Assembly (NCBI RefSeq): GCF_003061515.1
Contig: NZ_CP028924.1
Location: 1,178,001-1,242,000, forward strand
From: Colwellia sp. Arc7-D
GTDB lineage: Bacteria; Pseudomonadota; Gammaproteobacteria; Enterobacterales; Alteromonadaceae
DNA length: 64,000 nt
Direction of reading: 5' to 3'
The notes beneath the pieces were generated by a model. It saw nothing but the letters and a program-made list of their open reading frames with translations, did no database searches and was not told the origin of the DNA. The position numbers were made by a program, and so were the translations under genes. This document shows, one piece after another, positions 1-7,963 of the stretch. Numbering within the stretch: position 1 is the stretch's first letter; each line of letters starts with the position of its first letter.

Positions 1-96
1 CGTTTGGTAAAGAGGTGTAGCCAATGAGCCAAATTGCTCGTCATTAATGCGGCCTGAATGAATTGCTTGAGTTTCAATATTTTTACTTTCTGACAT
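1..96 (-). CDS. Methionine gamma-lyase / Cys-Met PLP enzyme, N-terminus only
   Basis: Only the first 32 codons lie in the window, starting at ATG 94-96 on the minus strand; the rest runs off the left edge. The visible peptide includes TQAIHSG and, near the edge, ATPLYQT. These are the typical N-terminal signatures of the PLP-dependent Cys/Met metabolism family (methionine gamma-lyase, cystathionine gamma-synthase). Methionine gamma-lyase is preferred because, from memory, it neighbours tyrR in related Alteromonadales, but 32 residues cannot separate the subfamilies. The gene diverges from tyrR and lies downstream of a sigma-54-type promoter at 166-181. Confidence 0.6.
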   Translation of the reverse strand, partial: MSESKNIETQAIHSGRINDEQFGSLATPLYQT

Positions 97-165
97 GAGA
101 TACCTTATTTACCGGAGAATTAAAATTGTTGCTAGCGTAAGATCGTTACTTTTATATTTAATCTC

Positions 166-181
166 TGCAATTATGCTGCCA
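166..181 (-). promoter_or_regulatory. Sigma-54 (-24/-12) promoter candidate for the leftward gene
   Basis: Read on the minus strand the site is TGGCAGCATAATTGCA. It matches the sigma-54 consensus TGGCACG-N4-TTGCA at all positions except the CG pair, which is GC here, and the GG and GC elements have the correct spacing. Predicted initiation is near 155, about 60 bases before the methionine gamma-lyase-like start. TyrR-type palindromes upstream (244-380) would be in enhancer positions, and the adjacent TyrR carries the GAFTGA sigma-54 contact loop. Confidence 0.55.
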
Positions 182-243
182 CTTATTTAATAACTCAGTT
201 ATCAAGGGTTTAAAGGGATTTGTGATGATTAGTTTTTTAAGTT

Positions 244-261
244 TGTAATATATTTATTACA
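244..261. promoter_or_regulatory. TyrR box 1
   Basis: A palindrome TGTAAT-N6-ATTACA, close to the E. coli TyrR box TGTAAA-N6-TTTACA. It lies between tyrR and the divergent lyase-like gene, about 70 bases upstream of the -24 element of the sigma-54-type promoter. Confidence 0.65.
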
Positions 262-343
262 GGTTTGTTTTCTTATTACCTCGATATTATAAAAATCTAT
301 TGTTGAGCACTGCACACTATGGTTTTACCACATATTTCTTGGT

Positions 344-361
344 TGTAATTTTTTTATTACA
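344..361. promoter_or_regulatory. TyrR box 2
   Basis: TGTAAT-N6-ATTACA with a T6 spacer. It is one base away from box 3, so the two centres are 19 bp apart, about two helical turns. This suits cooperative binding of TyrR dimers. It lies 63 bases upstream of the tyrR start, which suggests autoregulation. Confidence 0.65.
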
Positions 362-362
362 A

Positions 363-380
363 TGTAATATTTGTATTACA
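363..380. promoter_or_regulatory. TyrR box 3
   Basis: TGTAAT-ATTTGT-ATTACA, the third copy of the same palindrome, 43 bases upstream of the tyrR start codon. It is tandem with box 2. Confidence 0.65.
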
Positions 381-423
381 GTTTTGGTACTTAAATTTTT
401 AAAGCTGCTATCTAAGGACGCTT

Positions 424-1989
424 GTGCGAATAGAAATAAAATCTGAAGACAGAATGGGTATAAGCCAAGAAATTTTAGCGACATTTACCCGTTTAACGTT
501 AGACATTCAAGCAATGGAAGTCAGCTCACAATTTATATTTGTGCATTTAAGCAAAGATGAAGTGAGTTTCGATGAAGTAAAGCGTGCACTTTTGAGTGTG
601 GTAGGAATTATTCATTGCCGGCAAATAGATTTATTGCCTTTAGAAAGCCGTGAGCGACACTTAAGAGCATTAGTTAACCGTTTGCCTGATGCTATTATAG
701 ATATTGATGAAAATGCGCGAGTAATGGCTTTAAATAGAGCAAGTGAAAAACTTTTAGTCAGTCATCAACGCCATAATGGTCTATCACCGCTGCAAGGTGA
801 GCAACTTAAAGGGGCTAGCGTAAATAGTCTGTTAGATATAGACATAGTGTTGCCATTATTAGATAAAGTGAGTTCACAAAATGTTGATATTGCAGGGCAA
901 AGTTATTTAGCTGAAATAAGCCCGATAAGTGAACAAGAAAACAGCTCAGGTGCGGTTATTTCTTTAAAGTCGGTAACGAGTTTAGGTCGACAAATTTCTA
1001 ATATGCAAACGCGAGATGCGCAGGGCATAGATAATATTATTGGTCAATCTGCAAGTATTCAATTATTAAAAGAACAAACAGCACGTTTTGCTGAACTAGA
1101 CTTACCTGTGCTAATTAATGGCGAAACAGGTACGGGTAAAGAGCTTGTCGCAAGGGCTTTACATAATGCAAGCAATCGCCGACAAGCACCTTTTTTAGCT
1201 ATAAACTGTGCTGCATTACCTGAACACTTACTTGAAAGTGAATTATTTGGTTATGCAAATGGTGCATTTACAGGAGCTCAAAAAGGTGGAAAACCTGGCT
1301 TACTTGAATTGGCAGAAGGTGGAACGCTATTTTTAGATGAAGTGGCTGAAATGTCGCCATATTTACAATCTAAATTATTAAGATTTTTACAGGACTTTAC
1401 CTTCAGGCGCCTTGGTGGGAATAAAGAGTTACATGCAAATATAAGAGTAGTAAGTGCAACCCATCAGGACTTATTAGCCATGATCAGTAAACATAAATTT
1501 CGAGAAGATTTATTTTATCGATTAAATGTATTGAATTTACATTCACCCGCTTTACGTGAGCGAGTTGAAGACATTGCTCTAATTTCTCGTCATTTTGTAG
1601 TGCTTGCTGCAACACAAATGAATTTAAAACATACAAAAATAGATGAAAGTGCAATGAAAATTCTATCGGCTTATCAATGGCCTGGAAATATTAGAGAACT
1701 ACAAAACGTGCTGTTTAGGGCGGTAGCTTTAAATGAACTTGGTGATATTTCTTCGCACGATATACATGTGGCGTTGGCGCAATTTAAACAAAAAGCTTCT
1801 GCTGACCCTGCAGATTTAAATCATGAAGTTGAAGGAGAAGACTGGGCGAGTGCTCAGGCTAGCTTCGAAAAGCAATTACTTACCAGCTTGTATCCATATT
1901 ACCCAACAACGCGAAAACTAGCTGAACGATTAAAAGTGTCTCATAACAAAATTGCGATGAAATTACGGCAGTTTGGCATCAAAGGTTGA
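424..1989 (+). CDS. tyrR: TyrR-family sigma-54-type transcriptional regulator
   Basis: Regulator of aromatic amino acid metabolism and transport. Order: ACT domain (about 1-75) that senses aromatic amino acids, PAS domain (about 78-190), AAA+ domain (about 205-430) with Walker A GETGTGKE at 233-240, and a C-terminal Fis-type helix-turn-helix (RKLAERLKVSHNKIAMKL). The start is GTG, with AAGGA five bases upstream, and the N-terminus MRIEIKSEDRMGIS aligns with E. coli TyrR. Unlike E. coli TyrR, which has lost the sigma-54 loop, this protein keeps an intact GAFTGA at 280-285, like PhhR of Pseudomonas. Three TyrR boxes lie upstream, so self-regulation and control of the divergent lyase-like gene are likely. 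Confidence 0.93.
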   Translation: MRIEIKSEDRMGISQEILATFTRLTLDIQAMEVSSQFIFVHLSKDEVSFDEVKRALLSVVGIIHCRQIDLLPLESRERHLRALVNRLPDAIIDIDENARVMALNRASEKLLVSHQRHNGLSPLQGEQLKGASVNSLLDIDIVLPLLDKVSSQNVDIAGQSYLAEISPISEQENSSGAVISLKSVTSLGRQISNMQTRDAQGIDNIIGQSASIQLLKEQTARFAELDLPVLINGETGTGKELVARALHNASNRRQAPFLAINCAALPEHLLESELFGYANGAFTGAQKGGKPGLLELAEGGTLFLDEVAEMSPYLQSKLLRFLQDFTFRRLGGNKELHANIRVVSATHQDLLAMISKHKFREDLFYRLNVLNLHSPALRERVEDIALISRHFVVLAATQMNLKHTKIDESAMKILSAYQWPGNIRELQNVLFRAVALNELGDISSHDIHVALAQFKQKASADPADLNHEVEGEDWASAQASFEKQLLTSLYPYYPTTRKLAERLKVSHNKIAMKLRQFGIKG

Positions 1990-2035
1990 TGCCATTACTT
2001 TGTTAGAATCACTAGTGTTTTTAAGATAAAACTAT

Positions 2036-2824
2036 CTACTCTTCTAATATTTTATACAGTATTTTTTTAACGTTTTCAGGCTCAAAAGGCTTGTCACACA
2101 TTGCCGTTACGCCTTCAGTTAGAATATTTGCAAGGTGAGTATCATTACTCTCACTGGTCACCATTAATATCGGTATATGCGACTGTCCGCTTTCACTGCG
2201 AATATAGCGGGTTAGTTCCTTACCATTAATTTCAGGCATATTGTAATCAGTAACAACAAGATCAAACATATTATCTTTTAATAGATTAATTGCTTCGCTA
2301 CCATCAACCGCTTCAGTTATTTTTAATAGGCCTAAATTGTTCAGTACACGTTTAATATGGTTTCTTGCCAAACGACTATCATCAACCAGTAAAACACGCA
2401 CCTGATGAACATCAAAATACTCAAGTTCTAACTCATCGGTTGACAATAAATCAATAGTTGTACTTAGTGCTGTTGCTAAATGGTTTGAGGTAAAAGGCTT
2501 AGGTAATAAAGCAATAACCCCTGATTGTTTGAATTCTTCTAGGTGTTCGCGTCGATGCTCACTGGTTACTAGCATAAAGGGAGTGTCAGCAATAGCAGGA
2601 TTATTGCGAATCTTGTGCAGTAGTTCAATCGCATCACCGTCATCAAAATACATGGCACTGGTAATCAAATCACGTGGGTGCTTTTTAGCACTCTCATAAG
2701 CCTCTGTTATATTTTTTGCTTCTGCAACTTGAGTAATGCCTTGTTGTTTTAGCTCTTTTATTATGATTTTTCTTTGTAAATCAGAAGGCTCAACAACTAG
2801 TAAAGATAATTCGTTTGGGTTCAT
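2036..2824 (-). CDS. Response regulator with two receiver domains, the first degenerate
   Basis: A 262-residue cytoplasmic protein made of two CheY-like receiver domains (about 6-125 and 142-260) with no output domain. The second is complete: acidic pair D148-D149, phosphoacceptor D193 in VVTDYNMP, conserved Thr, and Lys in DKPF. The first keeps the late Thr and the Lys of PKPF, but has E12-P13 in place of the acidic pair and Ala57 at the phosphoacceptor position, so it should not be phosphorylated. No histidine kinase is adjacent. Its role is probably phosphorelay or protein-protein signalling; the partner is unknown. Confidence 0.85.
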   Translation of the reverse strand: MNPNELSLLVVEPSDLQRKIIIKELKQQGITQVAEAKNITEAYESAKKHPRDLITSAMYFDDGDAIELLHKIRNNPAIADTPFMLVTSEHRREHLEEFKQSGVIALLPKPFTSNHLATALSTTIDLLSTDELELEYFDVHQVRVLLVDDSRLARNHIKRVLNNLGLLKITEAVDGSEAINLLKDNMFDLVVTDYNMPEINGKELTRYIRSESGQSHIPILMVTSESNDTHLANILTEGVTAMCDKPFEPENVKKILYKILEE

Positions 2825-2859
2825 AAAATTACTTATATTTTTTATTGAAAATAGTGCAC

Positions 2860-3258
2860 CTAGCCACCGATGAATTTAACTTTAAAACCATTTTTTTCTA
2901 ATACTGCTTTTATTTCTTCGCGCTTATCACCTTGAACTTCAATAACTTCACCAACAACACTGCCGCCAGTGCCACAGGTTTTTTTAAGTTTTGTTGCGAG
3001 AGCTTTTAAAGCTTTATTGTCTAAACCCAAACCGCTAATAGTGATAACACCTTTACCTTTTCTCCCTTTAGTTTCTCTGCGAACTTTTGCAAAACCGTCA
3101 GAAGGCGTAACAGCGACACTTTTGCTTTGGCTTATTCTGCCGTCTGCTGTTGAGTATACTAAGTTTTCATCATGGCTAACTTCTTGATGAGCTTTATCAT
3201 CGATGCTTTTGCCAAAAGCACTGGCTAAATCACTGAGGCTGTTAAATGTTTTTGTCAT
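2860..3258 (-). CDS. yciH: YciH, eIF1/SUI1-like translation factor
   Basis: A 132-residue protein with a C-terminal SUI1/eIF1 domain (about 55-130). It contains the basic RRETKGRKGKGVITISGL segment and the CGTGGSVVGEVIEVQGD segment typical of bacterial YciH, with a less conserved N-terminal extension of about 50 residues. The family is linked to the fidelity of translation initiation and to inhibition of aberrant initiation. It is encoded 35 bases upstream of the response regulator on the same strand and could share its transcript. Confidence 0.92.
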   Translation of the reverse strand: MTKTFNSLSDLASAFGKSIDDKAHQEVSHDENLVYSTADGRISQSKSVAVTPSDGFAKVRRETKGRKGKGVITISGLGLDNKALKALATKLKKTCGTGGSVVGEVIEVQGDKREEIKAVLEKNGFKVKFIGG

Positions 3259-3284
3259 AGTTATTTCTATAATTTAGATAAAAT

Positions 3285-3307
3285 AAAACCACTACTAGAG
3301 TGGTTTT
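3285..3307 (-). terminator. Terminator after etfBA
   Basis: A 9-bp perfect stem, AAAACCACT (3285-3293) with AGTGGTTTT (3299-3307), around a 5-base loop and with T-rich sequence on both sides. It lies 88 bases past the etfA stop and before yciH. Confidence 0.7.
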
Positions 3308-3394
3308 TATTATATACCTGTTCAGCTTTAATTTACATATTTGTACAAATTAAGCCATTGCGAGGCAGCCATTACTGGGTCTTAAAAAGTTAAC

Positions 3395-4321
3395 TTAAAG
3401 TTTACTTTCTAATTCAGGTAAGGCGTCAAATAGATCGGCTACTAAACCATAGTCAGCTACTTGGAAAATTGGCGCTTCAGCATCTTTGTTAATAGCAACA
3501 ATAACTTTAGAGTCTTTCATGCCCGCTAAATGTTGAATAGCACCTGAAATACCTACCGCAATATACAAGTCAGGAGCAACAATTTTACCAGTTTGACCTA
3601 CTTGCATGTCGTTTGGTACAAAGCCTGCATCAACTGCTGCACGTGAAGCACCAATAGCTGCGCCTAACTTATCGGCAATACCTTCAAGTAGTTTGAAGTT
3701 TTCGCCGTTTTGCATGCCTCTACCACCAGAAATAACGATACTTGCTGCACCTAGATCAGGTCTCTCTGAAACAGAAAGCTCATCACTTACGTGGCTTGAG
3801 TTGCCCGCATCAGTAACTTTGTCTAGAGCAACAATTTCAGCATTACCATCGGTTGCTACCGCGTCAAAACCTGTTGAACGTACAGTGATAACTTTTTTGC
3901 TATCTAAACTTTGTACCGTTGCAATCGCATTACCAGCATAAATAGGACGAACAAATGTGTCGCTACTTTCAACTGCAATAATGTCTGAAATTTGCGCAAC
4001 ATCTAATAAGGCAGCAACACGTGGCATAAAGTTTTTGCCCGTTGTTAATGCTGTCGCTAGTATATGGCTATAATCTGCGGCAAGTTCAGTAACTAAAAGT
4101 GAAACATTTTCAGCTAGTTGGTGCTCATATGCAGCGTTGTCGGCCACTAATACTTTAGCAACACCATTAACTTTGCTTGCTGCTTCAGCAACTGCTTGAC
4201 AGTTATAACCAGCAACTAAAAGATGAATGTCGCCACCAATGGCTTGTGCTGCGGCAACTGTTTTTAGTGTATCGGCTTTTAATTCGCTATTATCGTGTTC
4301 TGCAAATACTAAAATGCTCAT
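3395..4321 (-). CDS. etfA: Electron transfer flavoprotein alpha subunit
   Basis: The FAD-binding subunit of the soluble ETF heterodimer. It collects electrons from acyl-CoA and other dehydrogenases and passes them to ETF:quinone oxidoreductase. At 308 residues it has normal length. The C-terminal FAD domain shows [27 protein letters not shown] and the [11 protein letters not shown] motif. The ATG overlaps the etfB stop by four bases, so the two are translationally coupled. It is probably under the PsrA-type control seen upstream of etfB. Confidence 0.96.
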   Translation of the reverse strand: MSILVFAEHDNSELKADTLKTVAAAQAIGGDIHLLVAGYNCQAVAEAASKVNGVAKVLVADNAAYEHQLAENVSLLVTELAADYSHILATALTTGKNFMPRVAALLDVAQISDIIAVESSDTFVRPIYAGNAIATVQSLDSKKVITVRSTGFDAVATDGNAEIVALDKVTDAGNSSHVSDELSVSERPDLGAASIVISGGRGMQNGENFKLLEGIADKLGAAIGASRAAVDAGFVPNDMQVGQTGKIVAPDLYIAVGISGAIQHLAGMKDSKVIVAINKDAEAPIFQVADYGLVADLFDALPELESKL

Positions 4322-5070
4322 GAGATCACCTTCGCTTCATTTTTTAATTTTTCTACTAATTCATCAATGCTTTCAACAATAATACCGGCTTTACGTACTG
4401 CTGGCGGTGTTACCTTGATTAAGTTGGTACGTGCTGTTAAATCAATACCAAAATCAGCTGCAGATTTTACATCTAATGGCTTACGCTTTGCTTTCATAAT
4501 ATTGGGTAGTGAAGCATAACGAGGTTCATTCAAACGTAAGTCAGTTGTTACAATTGCTGGCAACGTTAAGGCGATAGTTTGCAAACCACTATCAACTTCA
4601 CGTGTTACGCTAACTTTGTCGCCGTCAATAACTACAGCGGAAGCAAATGTACCTTGTGGCATGCCAGTAAGGGCAGCTAACATTTGACCCGTTTGGTTGT
4701 TGTCACTATCAATCGCTTGTTTACCAAGAATCACCAATTGTGGTTGCTCTTCTTCAACTATTTTCTGTAAAAGCTTGGCAACGTTAATTGAATCTAAGTT
4801 TTCGTCAGTATCAATTTGAATAGCACGATCAGCGCCTAGAGCAAGTGCTGTACGTAATTGTTCTTGGCAAGACTTATTACCAATAGATACCGCGATAACT
4901 TCAGTTGCGGTGCCTGCTTCTTTTAATCGAACTGCTTCTTCAACTGCGATTTCACAGAACGGATTGATTGCCATTTTTACATTGGCAAGATCGACATTGG
5001 AATTATCTGCTTTCACACGTACTTTTACGTTATAGTCAATAACGCGTTTGATGGGTACTAATACTTTCAT
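4318..5070 (-). CDS. etfB: Electron transfer flavoprotein beta subunit
   Basis: The AMP-binding structural partner of EtfA, 250 residues, the usual length. It begins [19 protein letters not shown] and contains the ETF-beta signature region MKAKRKPLD. It is the first gene of the etfBA operon. It diverges from the ETF-QO gene across a 289-base region that holds two palindromic PsrA-type sites, which links the operon to fatty-acid oxidation. Confidence 0.96.
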   Translation of the reverse strand: MKVLVPIKRVIDYNVKVRVKADNSNVDLANVKMAINPFCEIAVEEAVRLKEAGTATEVIAVSIGNKSCQEQLRTALALGADRAIQIDTDENLDSINVAKLLQKIVEEEQPQLVILGKQAIDSDNNQTGQMLAALTGMPQGTFASAVVIDGDKVSVTREVDSGLQTIALTLPAIVTTDLRLNEPRYASLPNIMKAKRKPLDVKSAADFGIDLTARTNLIKVTPPAVRKAGIIVESIDELVEKLKNEAKVIS

Positions 5071-5279
5071 CGTTGCCTCTGATTATGCTTGTCGCATGTA
5101 ATGTTGGTTAAACTAAAGTAATTCAACTTAACGCTATAATTATGGGTTGAAAGACTACTTGTAGATTACGTTTACGTCAACGTCTTCTGTTGATAACGTT
5201 ACTTAAATTGTGCTTTAAATAAATATTATCAGTAAATAATGTAATACAGGATAGTATTTAACACGAAAATATCTATAAT

Positions 5280-5325
5280 GTTTGATATTATCAAACAGGT
5301 GTTTGAAAATCAAACATGTGTTTGA
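5280..5325. promoter_or_regulatory. Tandem PsrA-type operators between etfB and ETF-QO
   Basis: Two exact matches to the PsrA pattern CAAAC-N4-GTTTG lie at 5292-5305 (spacer AGGT) and 5311-5324 (spacer ATGT), 19 bp centre to centre. A further inverted half-site, GTTTGATA at 5280-5287, makes five alternating GTTTGA/TCAAAC half-sites. PsrA is the TetR-family fatty-acid sensor of gammaproteobacteria, and etf genes belong to its known regulons. The array lies 35 bases before the ETF-QO start and about 210 bases from etfB. Confidence 0.65.
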
Positions 5326-5359
5326 ATATTTCAAAAATAATTGAATGAGGGGAGAAATT

Positions 5360-7009
5360 ATGGAACGAGAATCAATGGAATTTGACGTTGTAATTGTTGG
5401 TGCCGGTCCTGCAGGCCTTTCAACTGCTTGTCAGCTTATGAAGTTAGCACAAGAAAAAGAACAAGAACTGATGGTGTGTGTAGTTGAAAAGGGTTCGGAA
5501 GTTGGTGCTCATATTCTTTCTGGCGCCGTTTTTGAACCACGCGCATTAACTGAACTGTTTCCTGATTGGAAAGAAAAGGGCGCTCCTTTAAATACCGCAG
5601 TAACTGGCGATGATATTTATTTATTCAATGGCGAAGATAGTTCGGTTAAATTACCCAATTTTAGTGTACCTAAAACCATGCATAACGACGGTAACTACAT
5701 TGTGAGTATGGGCAATGTTTGTCGTTGGTTAGCTGAACAAGCAGAGCAACTAGGTGTTGAAATTTTCCCTGGTTTTCCTGCCCAAGATATTATTTACAAT
5801 GAAGATGGCAGTGTTGGTGGTGTTATTACTGGCGACATGGGGCTCGACAAAGATGGAAAGCCAAAAGATTCGTTCATGCCAGGTATGGAACTAAAAGCTA
5901 AATACACTGTATTTGCTGAAGGTTGTCGTGGGCACTTAGGTAAAGAGCTGATTGCTAAGTTTGCTTTAGACGCAGATAAATCACCACAACATTATGGCTT
6001 AGGCTTTAAAGAAATTTGGGATATTGCGCCTGAAAAACATCAAGAAGGTTTAGTTGTGCATTCAGCCGGCTGGCCACTTGAAAAAGATACTAACGGTGGC
6101 GGTTATTTATATCATGCAGAAAACAACCAAGTCTTTGTTGGTTTGATTGTTGACTTAAGTTATAGCAACCCTCATTTAAGTCCGTTTGATGAATTCCAAC
6201 GTTATAAACATCATCCAAAAATTGCCCAATACCTTGAAGGTGGTAAACGAGTTTCTTATGGTGCAAGAGCGATGGCCAAAGGTGGTTTTAACTCATTACC
6301 TAAGATGACTATGCCTGGTGCTGTATTGGTAGGCTGTGATGCAGGTACCATTAACTTTGCTAAAATTAAAGGTAATCATACCGCGATGAAGTCCGGCATG
6401 TTAGCGGCTGAATCTATTTTTGAAGCGCTTGCATCGGGTGATGAAGGTGGCAAAGATCTCACCAGCTTTACCGATAAATATCAAAACTCTTGGTTATATG
6501 AAGAGCTATACAATACGCGTAACTTTGGTCCTGCCATGCACAAATTTGGCACGTTTTGGGGTGGGGCATATAACACACTCGATCAAAACATTTTTGGTGG
6601 GAAGTTACCGTTTAACTTTAAAGATGATAGCTTAGATCATGAGCAATTGAAGTTAGCAGCAGATGCACCGGTAATTAATTATCCTAAGCCTGATAATAAG
6701 TTGAGTTTTGATAAACTTACCTCAGTATTTTTATCAAATACTAATCATGAAGAAGAGCAACCGTGTCACTTGAAGTTAGCGGATAGCAGCATTCCAATTG
6801 ATGTTAACTTAGTGAAATATGCTGAGCCAGCACAACGTTATTGCCCAGCAGGGGTATATGAAGTGGAAAGTACACCAGAAGGCGATAAGTTTGTTATTAA
6901 CTCGCAAAACTGTGTGCACTGTAAAACCTGTGATATTAAAGATCCAAGTCAAAATATTACATGGGTAACACCAGAAGGTACCGGTGGCCCGAACTACCCA
7001 AATATGTAG
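5360..7009 (+). CDS. Electron transfer flavoprotein-ubiquinone oxidoreductase
   Basis: A membrane-associated flavo-iron-sulfur enzyme that transfers electrons from reduced ETF to ubiquinone. It has an N-terminal FAD motif VVIVGAGPAGLS, a central quinone/FAD region (VGCDAGTINFAKIKGNHTAMKSG) and a C-terminal 4Fe-4S domain with cysteines in RYCPAGVYE and NCVHCKTCDIKDP. The length, about 549 residues, matches the family. An in-frame ATG at 5345 exists, but AGGGGAG at 5348-5354 is a strong ribosome binding site five bases before the ATG at 5360, so that start is chosen. The gene is divergent from etfBA and shares the PsrA-type array. Confidence 0.95.
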   Translation: MERESMEFDVVIVGAGPAGLSTACQLMKLAQEKEQELMVCVVEKGSEVGAHILSGAVFEPRALTELFPDWKEKGAPLNTAVTGDDIYLFNGEDSSVKLPNFSVPKTMHNDGNYIVSMGNVCRWLAEQAEQLGVEIFPGFPAQDIIYNEDGSVGGVITGDMGLDKDGKPKDSFMPGMELKAKYTVFAEGCRGHLGKELIAKFALDADKSPQHYGLGFKEIWDIAPEKHQEGLVVHSAGWPLEKDTNGGGYLYHAENNQVFVGLIVDLSYSNPHLSPFDEFQRYKHHPKIAQYLEGGKRVSYGARAMAKGGFNSLPKMTMPGAVLVGCDAGTINFAKIKGNHTAMKSGMLAAESIFEALASGDEGGKDLTSFTDKYQNSWLYEELYNTRNFGPAMHKFGTFWGGAYNTLDQNIFGGKLPFNFKDDSLDHEQLKLAADAPVINYPKPDNKLSFDKLTSVFLSNTNHEEEQPCHLKLADSSIPIDVNLVKYAEPAQRYCPAGVYEVESTPEGDKFVINSQNCVHCKTCDIKDPSQNITWVTPEGTGGPNYPNM

Positions 7010-7024
7010 TTAATAAAAACTCAA

Positions 7025-7050
7025 AAAAAACCTGCTGTCGCAGGTTTTTT
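7025..7050 (+). terminator. Terminator after ETF-QO
   Basis: Stem A6-CCTGC / GCAGG-T6 with loop TGTC, 15 bases after the ETF-QO stop, followed by further T. Confidence 0.85.
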
Positions 7051-7149
7051 TATATCTAGAATTTAAGCTGAAATAAACAAGATGAACGGCGAGGAGTTAT
7101 GGCTGTATTTATTCATTGAATAAAGCTTAAAGCGTATTATTTTAACTAA

Positions 7150-7923
7150 TTAATTAGTCTCAATTAAATTGAACGCTGCCAATGCTGGTATTTCCAATTG
7201 TAATTTGTTTTCTATCTCATTAAGCTTTATTAAACTTGAACAAATTATCTCAGCTTTATTTTCTAAGGCATTAGCTTGCTTGCTAATGTCGAGTTTTATG
7301 TCATTGCCCATTGTTTCAATGCGTTGATCAAAAGTTTCCACACGTTGCTCTGTACTTTGCTCTTCTTTATGGGTCATCGCCTCACCAACGGCTATTAGAA
7401 TTGAGCCAACAGAGTCAGTAACAATCGCCTCAATTTCACTTTCGAATTCGCCCGCAAATATCTCATCAAAGTCATCGAAATCTTGCGATGCTATGTAATA
7501 GCTTTCATCACTGTGATTGAAGCGAGCACGAAGTCGCCATTTGAGTTCATCAAACTTATCTTGGAACTGTTGATGCGAAGCGCTGTTTTCACCTGTTAGG
7601 CTGCTAATAACTTTATTTACGGCTTTTAGCCCTAACTCAACACCTTCTATGGCAATTGATACAATGGCTGGAACCTGCGATCTTATACCAAGTGTGTATT
7701 CGCTAAGCTGAGCTTTTTGTTCATTGTTTAGTTGAACTTCGCGACCATTAACAAACAACTGATGCTGACCATTTATTTGCACATAGGTTTGCCCTTGATC
7801 AACTATACGCAGGTGAGCAGGGTCAATAATCACACCATAATTAAAATTAATATCACATTGCTGAGCGTTTGCTGCGCTAATATATAAACAAGTAATTAAT
7901 AGGCTGCGAGCAATAAATGCCAT
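7150..7923 (-). CDS. YggN-like DUF2884 periplasmic protein
   Basis: A 257-residue protein with a cleavable signal peptide (hydrophobic residues 5-20, ANA-Q cleavage). The mature start QQCDINFNYGVIIDP and the internal VQINGQHQLFVNGREVQLN resemble the DUF2884/YggN family. The C-terminal half is acidic, helix-rich and probably coiled-coil. The molecular function of the family is unknown. A gap of about 40 bases separates it from the upstream fapA-like gene on the same strand. Confidence 0.75.
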   Translation of the reverse strand: MAFIARSLLITCLYISAANAQQCDINFNYGVIIDPAHLRIVDQGQTYVQINGQHQLFVNGREVQLNNEQKAQLSEYTLGIRSQVPAIVSIAIEGVELGLKAVNKVISSLTGENSASHQQFQDKFDELKWRLRARFNHSDESYYIASQDFDDFDEIFAGEFESEIEAIVTDSVGSILIAVGEAMTHKEEQSTEQRVETFDQRIETMGNDIKLDISKQANALENKAEIICSSLIKLNEIENKLQLEIPALAAFNLIETN

Positions 7924-7963
7924 AACAACACTCCATTTTTATATCGTGGTTTAGGTGTAAGGT

